A stretch of DNA of 64,000 nt from Streptomyces malaysiense (lineage in GTDB: Bacteria; Actinomycetota; Actinomycetes; Streptomycetales; Streptomycetaceae), in contig NZ_LBDA02000032.1 of assembly GCF_000980885.2 (NCBI RefSeq), positions 28,894 through 92,893 on the forward strand. Reading direction: 5' to 3'. Under the pieces are notes generated by a model that was not told the DNA's origin, did no database searches, and saw only the letters and a program-made list of their open reading frames with translations. Positions 33,601-40,868 of this stretch are shown one piece after another. Both the position numbers and the translations under genes were made by a program. Every line of letters starts with the position of its first letter. The stretch's first letter is position 1.

Positions 33601-34070
33601 CGGTCGACCCGGCCGTCCACCTCCACGAAGCGGGTGCGCAGGTTCTCGTGCCGGCGCCCCACCGAGGCCACCGCCCCGGCGAGCAGGTCCCGTCGCAGCG
33701 GTCCCTCGGCGAAGGCGACGAAGACCAGGTTGTACGGCGAGCCGCCGACCGCCCGCTCGGTGAGCCACATGCCCTGCTGCGCGTGCGACAACTGGCCCTC
33801 GGAGCCGACCGGCTCGGGAGCGGGACGGCGCGTTACGGGTCTCGGCCCCGACGCCGGCTCCGCCTCGTCGAGGACGGCGCGCAACGGCTCGTCCGCCAGC
33901 AGTCGCCCGAGGGGAACGGCGACGCCGAGCCGCTCCGCGGCGAGCGAGACCAGGTGCATCGCCCGCAGCGAGTCACCGCCCAGCCGCACAAAGCTCAGTT
34001 CGGTGAGCGCGGCCGTGTCCGCCTCCCCGGGGAGTACCGAAAGCGCGAGTTCCTCAAGGAGGTGAGCCAT
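30669..34070 (-). CDS. NRPS T-C-A-T with unusual N-terminal carrier domain
   Basis: This 1133-residue protein starts with a carrier domain (RLGGDSLRAMHL near 30). Condensation (AHHLLLDGW near 220), adenylation (TSGSTGTPKG near 692) and a second carrier (NFFDVGGNST near 1080) follow. The first carrier has no A domain in cis and must be charged in trans or receive an intermediate from elsewhere. My reading of the A pocket is D-A-L-W-L-G-G-T-F, closest to a bacterial valine-type code that I remember; confidence in the substrate is low. I chose the ATG at 34070 because AAGGAG lies 8 bases upstream; an open frame continues to 34145 without family sequence. It leads the 34-24 kb operon. Confidence 0.92.
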   Translation of the reverse strand: MAHLLEELALSVLPGEADTAALTELSFVRLGGDSLRAMHLVSLAAERLGVAVPLGRLLADEPLRAVLDEAEPASGPRPVTRRPAPEPVGSEGQLSHAQQGMWLTERAVGGSPYNLVFVAFAEGPLRRDLLAGAVASVGRRHENLRTRFVEVDGRVDRQVDDEFTVPVEELAYDAESDGDFGPFVRAAATREGRVVFGLADAPPVRFLHASDANARHAVVLIAHHLLLDGWSVGLLLRELFDAYDHPGRPLAPAPGFQCLLDHQEELSGSGAWDREGAFWEGHLGGAPAVLELPSDLRRPALQDPSGTRTPFDLGAETSAGITARARECGVTPFALLLGGYALALGRHTGARRLLIGVPLAGRTTPELRELVAVTGNLVPVRIDIDDDRGIGDYLRAVQRSLALSLEHGSLPIDALVTRLGMGGSTSRHPLVQFCFGMHDQLVPRHLTTRELAVRIEELHGGGSQFDATLFVSDSDPSFAGSLEYATAALLPAEAEAFLSGFAEAVVRLALDPAQEVLEDVRAVSASQRARLDRLNRTEQPCPALTVEELFLDQVERRPSATAVREGEQSLTYAELAAEAARQAARLHEAGVRPGDTVVIAVERSVAEIVAVLGALWAGASYLGMDPALPASRVDQMLDRVKPAAMVARPGTGAGRLGEIGLPLVAPWPAGTGAGVLRPTGEGDPGRVAYLAFTSGSTGTPKGVRVPHRAVTRLVHDAGYLRLGPGERMLRLAPLGFDASTLEIWGPLLSGAAIEVLPAGLPTPAGIGGFLQRRGVTVCWLTSGLFRLVADFAPDGFTGVRHVLTGGDVVPARQVAALLERHPHLLVTNGYGPTENTTFSTVHTVGRAEDVEDPLPIGVPVPRSRAHILDERGRLLPPGAAGELYVAGDGLALDYAGDPAGTAERFAHFSVDVPERLYRTGDLVRLDARDRVRFLGRVDDQVKIRGFRIEPGEIAAALREHPGLRDAAVVVDDDGGVSKRLLAVCVPSDTASAPSTAELAAFLDQRLPAYMVPGLWAVVDEIPVTANGKTDRARLAGLGRVPDAGPAVPAGQDERRPAVARFLCQVLERDEVGDDDNFFDVGGNSTRAVRLVGLLRRELGVELGLRDFLRAPTLSGLLRTLARNSGPAPGPAAV

Positions 34071-34423
34071 CCTGCTACTCCTTAGGGCGTTCAGATGCTC
34101 AAGTGGGCAGGAATAAATGTTTTGACAAATCCCGAGTGGCCGCACGCACGAGGGCAGGCCGTACCGGCGGAGGTAAGAGGAGATTAGTGGCAGATGGTCC
34201 GGGAGCTAATCACGGACCGTTGCGGGGAGTCAACAGCCGCCGAGTCAATAGCCCGAGGTGACTTCCGTCCGAGGCGAAGTCGACATAACGGGAAATCGGG
34301 ACATCTCCGCGAGTGTGTGATTCGCCGAAGATCCTCTTGCCTCGCTCTCGGCGGTGTGTTTGACTGCATCGATCATTCGGGCCGGTGTCTGTGACAGATC
34401 TGTGCGCGACGGGGGATCTACTC
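34071..34423. promoter_or_regulatory. Divergent promoter region between NRPS and phosphonate operons
   Basis: These 353 bp of clearly lower GC separate the start of the T-C-A-T NRPS gene from the start of the phosphonate operon. They hold an imperfect direct repeat (GAGTCAACAG at 34227 and GAGTCAATAG at 34242). A TTGACA on the plus strand at 34122 has no convincing -10. Both operons must start here, which places joint control of the two halves in this stretch. Confidence 0.7.
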
Positions 34424-35551
34424 ATGCCTCATGTTCGGCATCCTGATGAGCCAGAAACGACGAAAGCCGCGTTAGCGATCGAAGTGGAGCCGGGCATTCC
34501 TGGCTCCTGGGACGACATTGTCGCCGCTACTCCCGCACCCGTCCCCGCCACCACGACGGACCGTTGGCTGCGTCTCGCGCCGAAGCGTCTGCCGGGAGAA
34601 CGAGTCACCATCTTTCTGCGTAGGGCGACGGGTGAGCCCGAATTAGCGCTCCATGGCTCGGTCATGACGGGTCCCTCACCGAATACCCGCATCGATCCGT
34701 ATTCGATATTCTCCGGGGCCTCGGCCTATCAGGGGCTCGCCACCGACGGCCCCCACCCGTGGCGGGACCTCGCACCCGAGGACGTCTATCCCTGCCTGCT
34801 GGTGCTGATGCCGCACTACGAGGCGCTTCCGGTGGGCGGGCTCGCGAAGGACGAGGTGGCCTGCGCCGTCCTGCTGGAGCGGCTGCGGCGATGGGCCGGC
34901 GAGCAGGGACTGCGCGGCATCGCCTTCGAGTACCTCACGCCGGAGGCCGCGCCGCTCACGAACGCCCTGCGCGCGGCGGACTGGCCGGTCGTGGAGTTCG
35001 CGGCCCGCTGCGACCTCCATGTCACCTGGTCCGACTTCGCCGGCTACATGGACACCCTGTCCTCGCGCCGCCGGGTGCGCGTGCGCCGTGAGCTGCGCGC
35101 CCTCCAGGAGGCCGAGGTGCGGGTGGCCACCCGCACCCTGCGGGACGACGAGCCGGAGCTGGTCGAGCTGCGCTGCCGGCTGGTCGTCAAGTACGGGGGG
35201 AGTGCCGACCCCGCCAAAGAGGCGTCGATGATCCGCCGGCTGCGGTCCTGCTTCGACGACGACGAGATCACCGTCGTCACGGCCGAACGCCAGGGAAAGA
35301 CCCTGGGATTCGGCGTCTTCGTCCAGGACGGCGAAACATGGATGCCCACGCTCGCCGGCGCCGACTACACCGACCCGAACTCCCGGCTCACCTATTTCGC
35401 CACGCTGTTCTACAAGCCCATCGAGCTGGCACCCGAGCGGGGCGTCCGGATCATTCCCTACGGCCTCGGTTCCTGGGAGGCCAAGCAACTCCGAGGATGC
35501 GTCGCCGCCCCTTTGTACGGCGCCGCTCTGCGCCTTGACGGGCACTTTTAG
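34424..35551 (+). CDS. GNAT/FemAB-like transferase, first of two
   Basis: This protein of about 375 residues has a double-GNAT architecture like the FemX/peptidogalycan-type families, which transfer acyl or aminoacyl groups, some from aminoacyl-tRNA. Typical pieces are SSRRRVRVRRELRAL (basic helix), LVVKYGGSADP and the final strand RIIPYGLGSWEAKQLRGC. I chose the ATG at 34424 behind GGGGG; GTG codons at 34385 and 34391 are in frame too. It is the first gene of the phosphonate operon. tRNA-dependent transferases are known from other phosphonate (DhpH) and peptide (PacB) pathways, so it may attach an amino acid to an aminophosphonate. The exact donor is unknown. Confidence 0.65.
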   Translation: MPHVRHPDEPETTKAALAIEVEPGIPGSWDDIVAATPAPVPATTTDRWLRLAPKRLPGERVTIFLRRATGEPELALHGSVMTGPSPNTRIDPYSIFSGASAYQGLATDGPHPWRDLAPEDVYPCLLVLMPHYEALPVGGLAKDEVACAVLLERLRRWAGEQGLRGIAFEYLTPEAAPLTNALRAADWPVVEFAARCDLHVTWSDFAGYMDTLSSRRRVRVRRELRALQEAEVRVATRTLRDDEPELVELRCRLVVKYGGSADPAKEASMIRRLRSCFDDDEITVVTAERQGKTLGFGVFVQDGETWMPTLAGADYTDPNSRLTYFATLFYKPIELAPERGVRIIPYGLGSWEAKQLRGCVAAPLYGAALRLDGHF

Positions 35552-35585
35552 GGTTCCTCGACTCGTATATACAGGGAAAGGCCCC

Positions 35586-36542
35586 ATGACAATCGAAGAC
35601 GAACGGGCCATTCAAGAAGGACAGTCTTTCGACGAATCGGTCTGGCAAACTCACGCGTTCTGCCTGATCAGTCCGGACAGTCTGCGTGAACAGCGAGTCG
35701 GCGCCGTACTCGGTCATCTCGCGGTCGCGGGATTCAAGCCGGTCGGATGGCGTGCGGTGCGAGTGACCGCCCAGCAGATCGACGCCATTGCCGAGATTCA
35801 GAACGTCGGTGCCGGAAGCACTTTCCGCTATCGGGCCCTCGACGCCCTCTTCTCACTCGGACCGTCGGTGGCCCTGCGGCTGCGCGACGAAGTGTCCCGC
35901 GGTGCGGACGAACGGTACGCCGTTCTCCACGAGATCAAAGGCGGCACGCCGCCCAGAACGCGTCCCGGCTCGATCCGGCACGAGGTCGGCTCGGTGAACG
36001 CCATTCTGAGCCTGCTCCATCTGTCGGACAGCCCCGCGAACGCCGCCCGGGAATCGGCCGCGATACTCGGCCCCGAACCGCTCGCGGCATTCCACGACGC
36101 CGGGACGTTCGACGGCTACCTCTCGGTGCTCGCCCGGACCCAGCCCGAGGAGTCCCGCGACCACGTCGCCGTCCTCGGCGCGCTGCGCGGCCGTATCGTC
36201 TCCGCGCTGTGGACCGATCTCAGCGACGAAGGACGGGCCCTCGCCGAGCGGTTGACCGCCCGCGGCGAACTCGCCCGCCCGGACGCCGGCCGCCGGCTCG
36301 CCGGCCTGGTCCGCCCGGAGGCCGCCGGGCACCCGTTGCTAGCCGTCCTCGCGCACCCCTTCGACCCGAGCGCGGCCCCCTGGGACCTGGCCGAGGTGGA
36401 CCTCGTGCTCCGGCGCCACGGCTGCGCGTGCGACTCCTGGGAGACCGCGGTCCTGACCACCTCGCAGTACTTCGAGCCCGTCCTCACCACGAAAGGCGCG
36501 CATGGACACGCAGACCGCGATCATGACCTTGGGACGGACTGA
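35586..36542 (+). CDS. Nucleoside-diphosphate-kinase-like protein with extended C-terminus
   Basis: Residues 24-160 align with NDP kinase: ISPDSLREQRVGAVLGHLAVAGF corresponds to the KPDxxxR...G strand-helix. RPGSIRHEVG and LLHLSDSPANAARE match the segment with the catalytic histidine (His 145). The usual ATP-binding lysine of KPD is Ser here, and the HGSDS Gly is Leu. The family length is 140-150, but this protein has 318 residues, with an unassigned C-terminal half. It may bind nucleotides without normal kinase activity. The ATG follows GGGAAAGG. The end overlaps the nucleotidyltransferase gene by 41 bases, so the two are coupled. Confidence 0.65.
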   Translation: MTIEDERAIQEGQSFDESVWQTHAFCLISPDSLREQRVGAVLGHLAVAGFKPVGWRAVRVTAQQIDAIAEIQNVGAGSTFRYRALDALFSLGPSVALRLRDEVSRGADERYAVLHEIKGGTPPRTRPGSIRHEVGSVNAILSLLHLSDSPANAARESAAILGPEPLAAFHDAGTFDGYLSVLARTQPEESRDHVAVLGALRGRIVSALWTDLSDEGRALAERLTARGELARPDAGRRLAGLVRPEAAGHPLLAVLAHPFDPSAAPWDLAEVDLVLRRHGCACDSWETAVLTTSQYFEPVLTTKGAHGHADRDHDLGTD

Positions 36543-37818
36543 GCCGCCGTCCCCGACCGTCGCCACCGCGCTGAACACGCTGGACGGCCAGATCTCCGCC
36601 GAGGATCTGTACGCGATCCTCTCCCGCTCGAAGGTCACCCGGCTCGCGCACGCCGCGCTCGCCGGCCACACCGGATCCCCCTGGGCGAACCGGCTGTACG
36701 AACTCCTCGCCGAGGAGGTCCGCCAGGACGACACCTGGCAGGCCGAAGCCGCCCCGAAGATGCGCGAAGTCGTCGACGCCGTGGCGGAGTTCGGCGGACG
36801 CATCATCAAGGGGCTGTGCGCCCAGTCGGTCTATCCCCGCCCCGGGTTGCGGCACCTGGGCGACGTCGACGTCCAGTTCCCGCAGTGGGCCGCCGCCCGG
36901 CCGCTGGTCGACTGGCTGCGCGAGCGCGACTGGGTCTACGACACCGACGAGATGCCCTGGCTCAAGTGGCACGACAACGGCGTCGTGTACGGCCAGGTCT
37001 CCCTCGTCCACCCGGACAACAAGAACCCGGACGCCCGCGTCGACCTGCACATCGGCGCCTTCTCGGTGGGCCACGCGGGACTGCTGCCGCTGGTCGGCTG
37101 GCGCGCCGGCACCGCCCTCGGGCGGCCGGCCACCGTCCCCGGTGTCGAGACCTCCGTCGCGATCACCGCCGCGCACGCCCTGTGCGACCAGATGCTGTCC
37201 GTCAAGGACGTCAACGACCTGCACGCCCTGATCAGTCACACCACCCCGGACTGGGTGTCGGTGAGCGAGCTGTGCCGCTCGGTGCGCGCCCAGGGCGCCC
37301 TCGCCCGGGTGGTCGACGCGGTCCGCCGGGCCTACCCGGAGAGCGCCGCCGTCCTGCCCCCGGACCTGGGGGAGGAGACCGGCCTGGAGCTGACCCCGCC
37401 GGGACCCGAGGCGCGGGCCGAGGCGTTCGCCGCCCTGGCCTACGAGGACGAGCGCGCCCGCGGCGCCGACGACACCGCGGCGACCGCCGTCGCGGACTCC
37501 GCGCGCCACTACTTCTCCGCCGACCTCGGCCCGCGCGTCGCGGACCCGGACGGCGCCGCCGCTCCCGGCGAGCCGGGTCGGGGCCGCTGCTGGCGGCTGG
37601 TGCCGCGCGAGGTGTGGGAGACCCTGGCCGGGGCGGCCGCCGACGGGCCGCCCGCGGAGGTGACGAGCGTCGAACTCGCCGCCGGGATGACCCTGTTCGG
37701 CGGCGCGAACGCCTGGGCCGTCCGGTACGGCCGGGACGTCCTCGTCCCCACCGTCTGGGGCGAGATCAGCCGGGAGAGCCTCGCGCTCGCCCACCGGCTC
37801 ACGGCAGGACCGGCGTGA
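36502..37818 (+). CDS. Nucleotidyltransferase-family protein (NTP_transf_5-like)
   Basis: This 438-residue protein has a nucleotidyltransferase-like core: GGRIIKGLCAQSVYPRPGLRHLGDVDVQF contains the conserved KG, a basic/Pro turn and the DxD metal pair (GDVDV). The VDLHIG Asp-containing strand follows at about 180. Members of this family occur in lasso-peptide and other natural-product clusters, often without a proven reaction; nucleotidyl transfer to a small molecule is the expectation. It overlaps the NDP-kinase-like gene and then the PLP enzyme gene by GTGA. A CDP- or AMP-activated phosphonate would be a reasonable product, but this is inference. Confidence 0.65.
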   Translation: MDTQTAIMTLGRTEPPSPTVATALNTLDGQISAEDLYAILSRSKVTRLAHAALAGHTGSPWANRLYELLAEEVRQDDTWQAEAAPKMREVVDAVAEFGGRIIKGLCAQSVYPRPGLRHLGDVDVQFPQWAAARPLVDWLRERDWVYDTDEMPWLKWHDNGVVYGQVSLVHPDNKNPDARVDLHIGAFSVGHAGLLPLVGWRAGTALGRPATVPGVETSVAITAAHALCDQMLSVKDVNDLHALISHTTPDWVSVSELCRSVRAQGALARVVDAVRRAYPESAAVLPPDLGEETGLELTPPGPEARAEAFAALAYEDERARGADDTAATAVADSARHYFSADLGPRVADPDGAAAPGEPGRGRCWRLVPREVWETLAGAAADGPPAEVTSVELAAGMTLFGGANAWAVRYGRDVLVPTVWGEISRESLALAHRLTAGPA

Positions 37819-38858
37819 TCGACCTCAGTGGATCCCCCGCGCCCTGGCCGGACGAGGCCACCCGGCTGTGGGCCGACCGGGTCGGCCGGGCGGCCCGGCA
37901 GACCGACCTGTGGACCGTACCCGCCCCGCAGGGCGACGAGGTCCTGCGGGAGACGCTCGCCGGCCAACTGGGTCTGCCCGCAGAACAGTTGACGATCACC
38001 GCCAGTCTGCGCGCGACGGCCCTCACCTACGCCCGGCGCTTCGGACACGTGGTGCTGGAGAGGCCCGGCTATCCGGGCGTCGTGCCCGTCCTCGCGAGCG
38101 CCGGAGCCCAGGTGACCCGGGCCTCCTGGGACGAACTGCTCAAGGGCGGGTTCGGCGGCGACCCCCGGGACACGGTGCTGTGGCTCACCTCGCCCGGACG
38201 CAACCCGGACGGCCGCACCCTGACCGGCCAGGAGCGCGACCGCGTGACCGAGCTGGCCGCCGAGGGCCACCGCGTCGTGGTCAACGAGACGTACGCCTGG
38301 TTCTGCGGGCACGCCGGCACCCCCGCCGGGGCCGACAGCGCCGGCACCCTGCACAAGCTGCGGGGCGTCGGCGCCCGCCTCGGCTGGATGGCCGGACCCG
38401 GCTGCTTCGAGGAGGCGTTCCCGGAGCTGCTGGGCACCCCGCCCTCGCCGGTCTGGCAGCGGGCCTGGGGACTGTTCCTCCGGGACGGCGGACTCGACCT
38501 GCTCCGGAACGGACCGCTGGCCGGAGTGGAGGCCGCCAAGGACGCGTTCAGGGAACGGCTGGCCACCGCGCACGGCATCGAGTTCCCCGCCTTCGACGGA
38601 CCCAACGCGCTGATCCCGCTGGACCCGCGCGCCGGCGAGGCCCCCGCGCCCACCGCCGAGCAGCTGGAGGAGTCCGCGCTCGAAGCGTTCCACGAGGAGG
38701 GGTTCAAGGCCGTGGCCGCCCGTCACTTCGAAGCCGGCCTGCCCGCCCTGCGTGCCACGTTCTTCGGGGTCGGCGCCGCCGGGGCGGTCCGCTTCGCCGA
38801 CGCGGTGGCCCGTTCACCCCGCACCGCACTCCGGCTCCGATGTCAGGGACACACATGA
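37815..38858 (+). CDS. Fold-type I PLP-dependent aminotransferase-like enzyme
   Basis: This compact 347-residue class I/II aminotransferase relative has ERPGYPGVVPVL (PGYP segment), LTSPGRNPDGRTLT (NPxG motif) and VVVNETYAWF in place of the usual DExY strand. The lysine segment is TLHKLRGVGARLGWMAG (GxRLGW motif). The canonical Asp that binds the pyridine nitrogen appears replaced in the NET strand, so the reaction may not be ordinary transamination; capreomycidine-synthase-like cyclases are remote relatives. The GTG overlaps the previous stop by GTGA, and the ATG of the decarboxylase overlaps this stop, so it belongs to the pathway core. Confidence 0.75.
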   Translation: MIDLSGSPAPWPDEATRLWADRVGRAARQTDLWTVPAPQGDEVLRETLAGQLGLPAEQLTITASLRATALTYARRFGHVVLERPGYPGVVPVLASAGAQVTRASWDELLKGGFGGDPRDTVLWLTSPGRNPDGRTLTGQERDRVTELAAEGHRVVVNETYAWFCGHAGTPAGADSAGTLHKLRGVGARLGWMAGPGCFEEAFPELLGTPPSPVWQRAWGLFLRDGGLDLLRNGPLAGVEAAKDAFRERLATAHGIEFPAFDGPNALIPLDPRAGEAPAPTAEQLEESALEAFHEEGFKAVAARHFEAGLPALRATFFGVGAAGAVRFADAVARSPRTALRLRCQGHT

Positions 38859-39973
38859 CGAACACGACTCCAGCGCTGCCCGCGGACCTCCTCGACCGGG
38901 CGCTGCGCGACCGGGGCGTCGACCGCTTCGCGGGCGTCCCCTGCTCCTACTTCGCCGGTCTGATACCGCTGCTCCAGCAGGACGGCCGCTATGTGGCCTG
39001 CGCCAACGAGGGTGCGGCCTTCGCCACCGCCTGCGGCTTCTCCCTCGCCGGGACGCCGGGCGCCGTACTGCTCCAGAACTCGGGCCTCGGCAACCTGGTC
39101 AACCCCCTCACCTCACTGTCCGCGCCGTATGACATCGGTGTCCTGATGTTCGTCAGCCACCGGGGCGACCCGGACGGCCCGGCCGACGAGCCCCAGCACC
39201 GGCTCATGGGCGCCGCCACCGTCCCGCTGCTCGACGCGCTCCGGGTGCCGAACTGGCAGCTCTCACCGGAACCGGCCGAACTGGGCGCGACCCTCGACGC
39301 GGCCCTCGGCGCGGTCCGGACCGGACGCACCGCCGCGCTCGTCGTCCCCCGCGGTGTGATGCGGAAGCCGGCCCCCGCCGAGGAGGCCACCGAGACCTCC
39401 CGGCGACCGGGCACCCAGGACGTGGTGGCCGCGCTCGGCGCCCTGCTCCGCGACGAACTCGTCGTCTCCACAACGGGGTTCACCTCCCGCTGGCTGTTCG
39501 CGGGCGCCGACCGGCCCGGCAACTTCTACATGCAGGGCTCCATGGGCCACGCGCTCTCCCTCGGCCTCGGTCTGGCACTGGCCCGCACCGACCGGCGGGT
39601 GTTCGTGCTCGACGGCGACGGCGCCTGCCTGATGCACATGGGCGCGCTCGGCACCGTCGGCGCCCAGGCCCCCGGCAACCTCGTCCACGTCGTCCTGGAC
39701 AACCAGCAGTACGAATCGACCGGCGGCCAGCCCACCGCGGGGGCCCGCACCCGCTTCGAGGACGTCGCCCGCGCGAGCGGCTACCGCTGGGGCGGCCGCG
39801 TCACCTCCCTCGGCGACCTCGAACCCGTGCTGGAGCACGTCGGTTCGCAGCCCGGACCCGCCCTGCTCGTCATCGAGACGACGGCCGGCGCGGGCGCCGC
39901 GCCCCCACGGGCGACGGCCAGCCTGGAACCCGACGCGATCCGCGCCCGCTTCATGACCGCGGCCGCCGGCTGA
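38855..39973 (+). CDS. ppd: Phosphonopyruvate decarboxylase (TPP-dependent)
   Basis: This 372-residue enzyme should decarboxylate 3-phosphonopyruvate to phosphonoacetaldehyde, the irreversible step that drives C-P bond formation. Family motifs are FAGVPCSYFAGLIP near 26, CANEGAAFATACGFSLAG with catalytic Glu at about 52, and LQNSGLGNLVNPLTSL near 73. The TPP-binding GDG...N block is VLDGDGACLMHMGALGTVG ending in VLDNQQYESTGG. Sulfopyruvate decarboxylase is related, but the adjacent PEP mutase gene settles the call. The ATG overlaps the PLP enzyme gene by ATGA. Confidence 0.92.
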   Translation: MTNTTPALPADLLDRALRDRGVDRFAGVPCSYFAGLIPLLQQDGRYVACANEGAAFATACGFSLAGTPGAVLLQNSGLGNLVNPLTSLSAPYDIGVLMFVSHRGDPDGPADEPQHRLMGAATVPLLDALRVPNWQLSPEPAELGATLDAALGAVRTGRTAALVVPRGVMRKPAPAEEATETSRRPGTQDVVAALGALLRDELVVSTTGFTSRWLFAGADRPGNFYMQGSMGHALSLGLGLALARTDRRVFVLDGDGACLMHMGALGTVGAQAPGNLVHVVLDNQQYESTGGQPTAGARTRFEDVARASGYRWGGRVTSLGDLEPVLEHVGSQPGPALLVIETTAGAGAAPPRATASLEPDAIRARFMTAAAG

Positions 39974-40031
39974 GCGCCGTAGCCCACCCACCACGGCACC
40001 ACCGGACACCCCACCCGAAGGACCTGAGACC

Positions 40032-40862
40032 ATGACCGTGCACGACACCGCCCTGAGGCCGACCACCGCCACCGCCATCGGCGTCGGCGTCCACGACGCG
40101 CTCACCGCGCGGATGGTGCAGAGCGCCGGCTTCGACCTGCTGTGGCTCGGCAGCCTGGAGGTCTGTTCGCGCTTCGCGATACCCGACCGCAACCTGCTCA
40201 CCCCGACCGAGATGACCTCCGTCATCCGCGAGGTCCGCGCGGCCACCAGCCTGCCCGTCTTCGTCGACGCCGACAACGGCTACGGCAGCGACCTGACCGC
40301 CGCCCGCGCGATCCGCGCCTTCGAGGACGCAGGCGCCCACACCGTCGTCATCGAGGACAACGTCTTCCCCAAGCGCAACTCGCTCGCCGCCGACGAGTCC
40401 CGCGACCTCATGGACACCGAGGAGTTCGCCCGCCGCCTGGAGCGGGTGACCGCCGAGCGCAAGGACCTGCGCATCGTCGCCCGCTGCGAGGCGCTCGTGG
40501 CCGGGCTCGGCGTCGACGAGGCGGTCCGCCGCCTGCGCCGCTACGCCGAGACCGGCGTGGACGGGCTGTTCGTGCAGGTCAACAAGAAGTGCAAGGACCA
40601 GCTCTTCCCCGTCCTCGAACAGGTCCGCGGACTGCTCCCGATCACGCTCGCGCCCACCTCGCTGCCGGAGGTACCGCTGGAGACGTTCGCCGAGTACGGC
40701 GCGACGACCGTGCTCTTCGCCAACGTCGTCGTGCGCCGCATGCTGGCGACGCTCCCCACCATGCTCGGGACCCTGCGGGGCGAGTGCCTGCTCTCCGCCG
40801 TCGAGCAGGACATCGCCCCGGTGGAGCGGGTGCTGCGCATGACCGACGAGCGAGTGGGCTAG
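40032..40862 (+). CDS. pepM: Phosphoenolpyruvate mutase (isocitrate-lyase superfamily), atypical EDN motif
   Basis: This 276-residue enzyme should rearrange PEP to phosphonopyruvate, forming the C-P bond. PVFVDADNGYG gives the metal-binding aspartates. The lid motif IEDNVFPKRNS sits at 107-117: the NS pair typical of PEP mutase is kept, but the lysine of the classical EDKxxxxxNS is Asn (110). RIVARCEALVAGLG contains the conserved arginine. Methylisocitrate lyases have CG in place of NS, and phosphonopyruvate hydrolases differ as well. Substrate-binding WLGSLEV also departs from the textbook WASGLSI. The ATG follows GAAGGA. Neighbouring decarboxylase and transaminase genes make mutase by far the best call; altered kinetics are possible. 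Confidence 0.87.
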   Translation: MTVHDTALRPTTATAIGVGVHDALTARMVQSAGFDLLWLGSLEVCSRFAIPDRNLLTPTEMTSVIREVRAATSLPVFVDADNGYGSDLTAARAIRAFEDAGAHTVVIEDNVFPKRNSLAADESRDLMDTEEFARRLERVTAERKDLRIVARCEALVAGLGVDEAVRRLRRYAETGVDGLFVQVNKKCKDQLFPVLEQVRGLLPITLAPTSLPEVPLETFAEYGATTVLFANVVVRRMLATLPTMLGTLRGECLLSAVEQDIAPVERVLRMTDERVG

Positions 40863-40868
40863 CCTCCG

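Noticed and set aside
34122..34127. TTGACA on the plus strand as promoter of the phosphonate operon
   Set aside because: No acceptable -10 lies 16-18 bases downstream, and the distance to the first gene is almost 300 bases.
34071..34145. Extra N-terminal 25 residues of the T-C-A-T NRPS
   Set aside because: The ATG at 34070 has AAGGAG at the right distance; the upstream stretch has AT-rich promoter character.
40032..40862. Call as methylisocitrate lyase or phosphonopyruvate hydrolase
   Set aside because: The Asn-Ser pair in the lid motif and the adjoining decarboxylase and transaminase genes favour PEP mutase.
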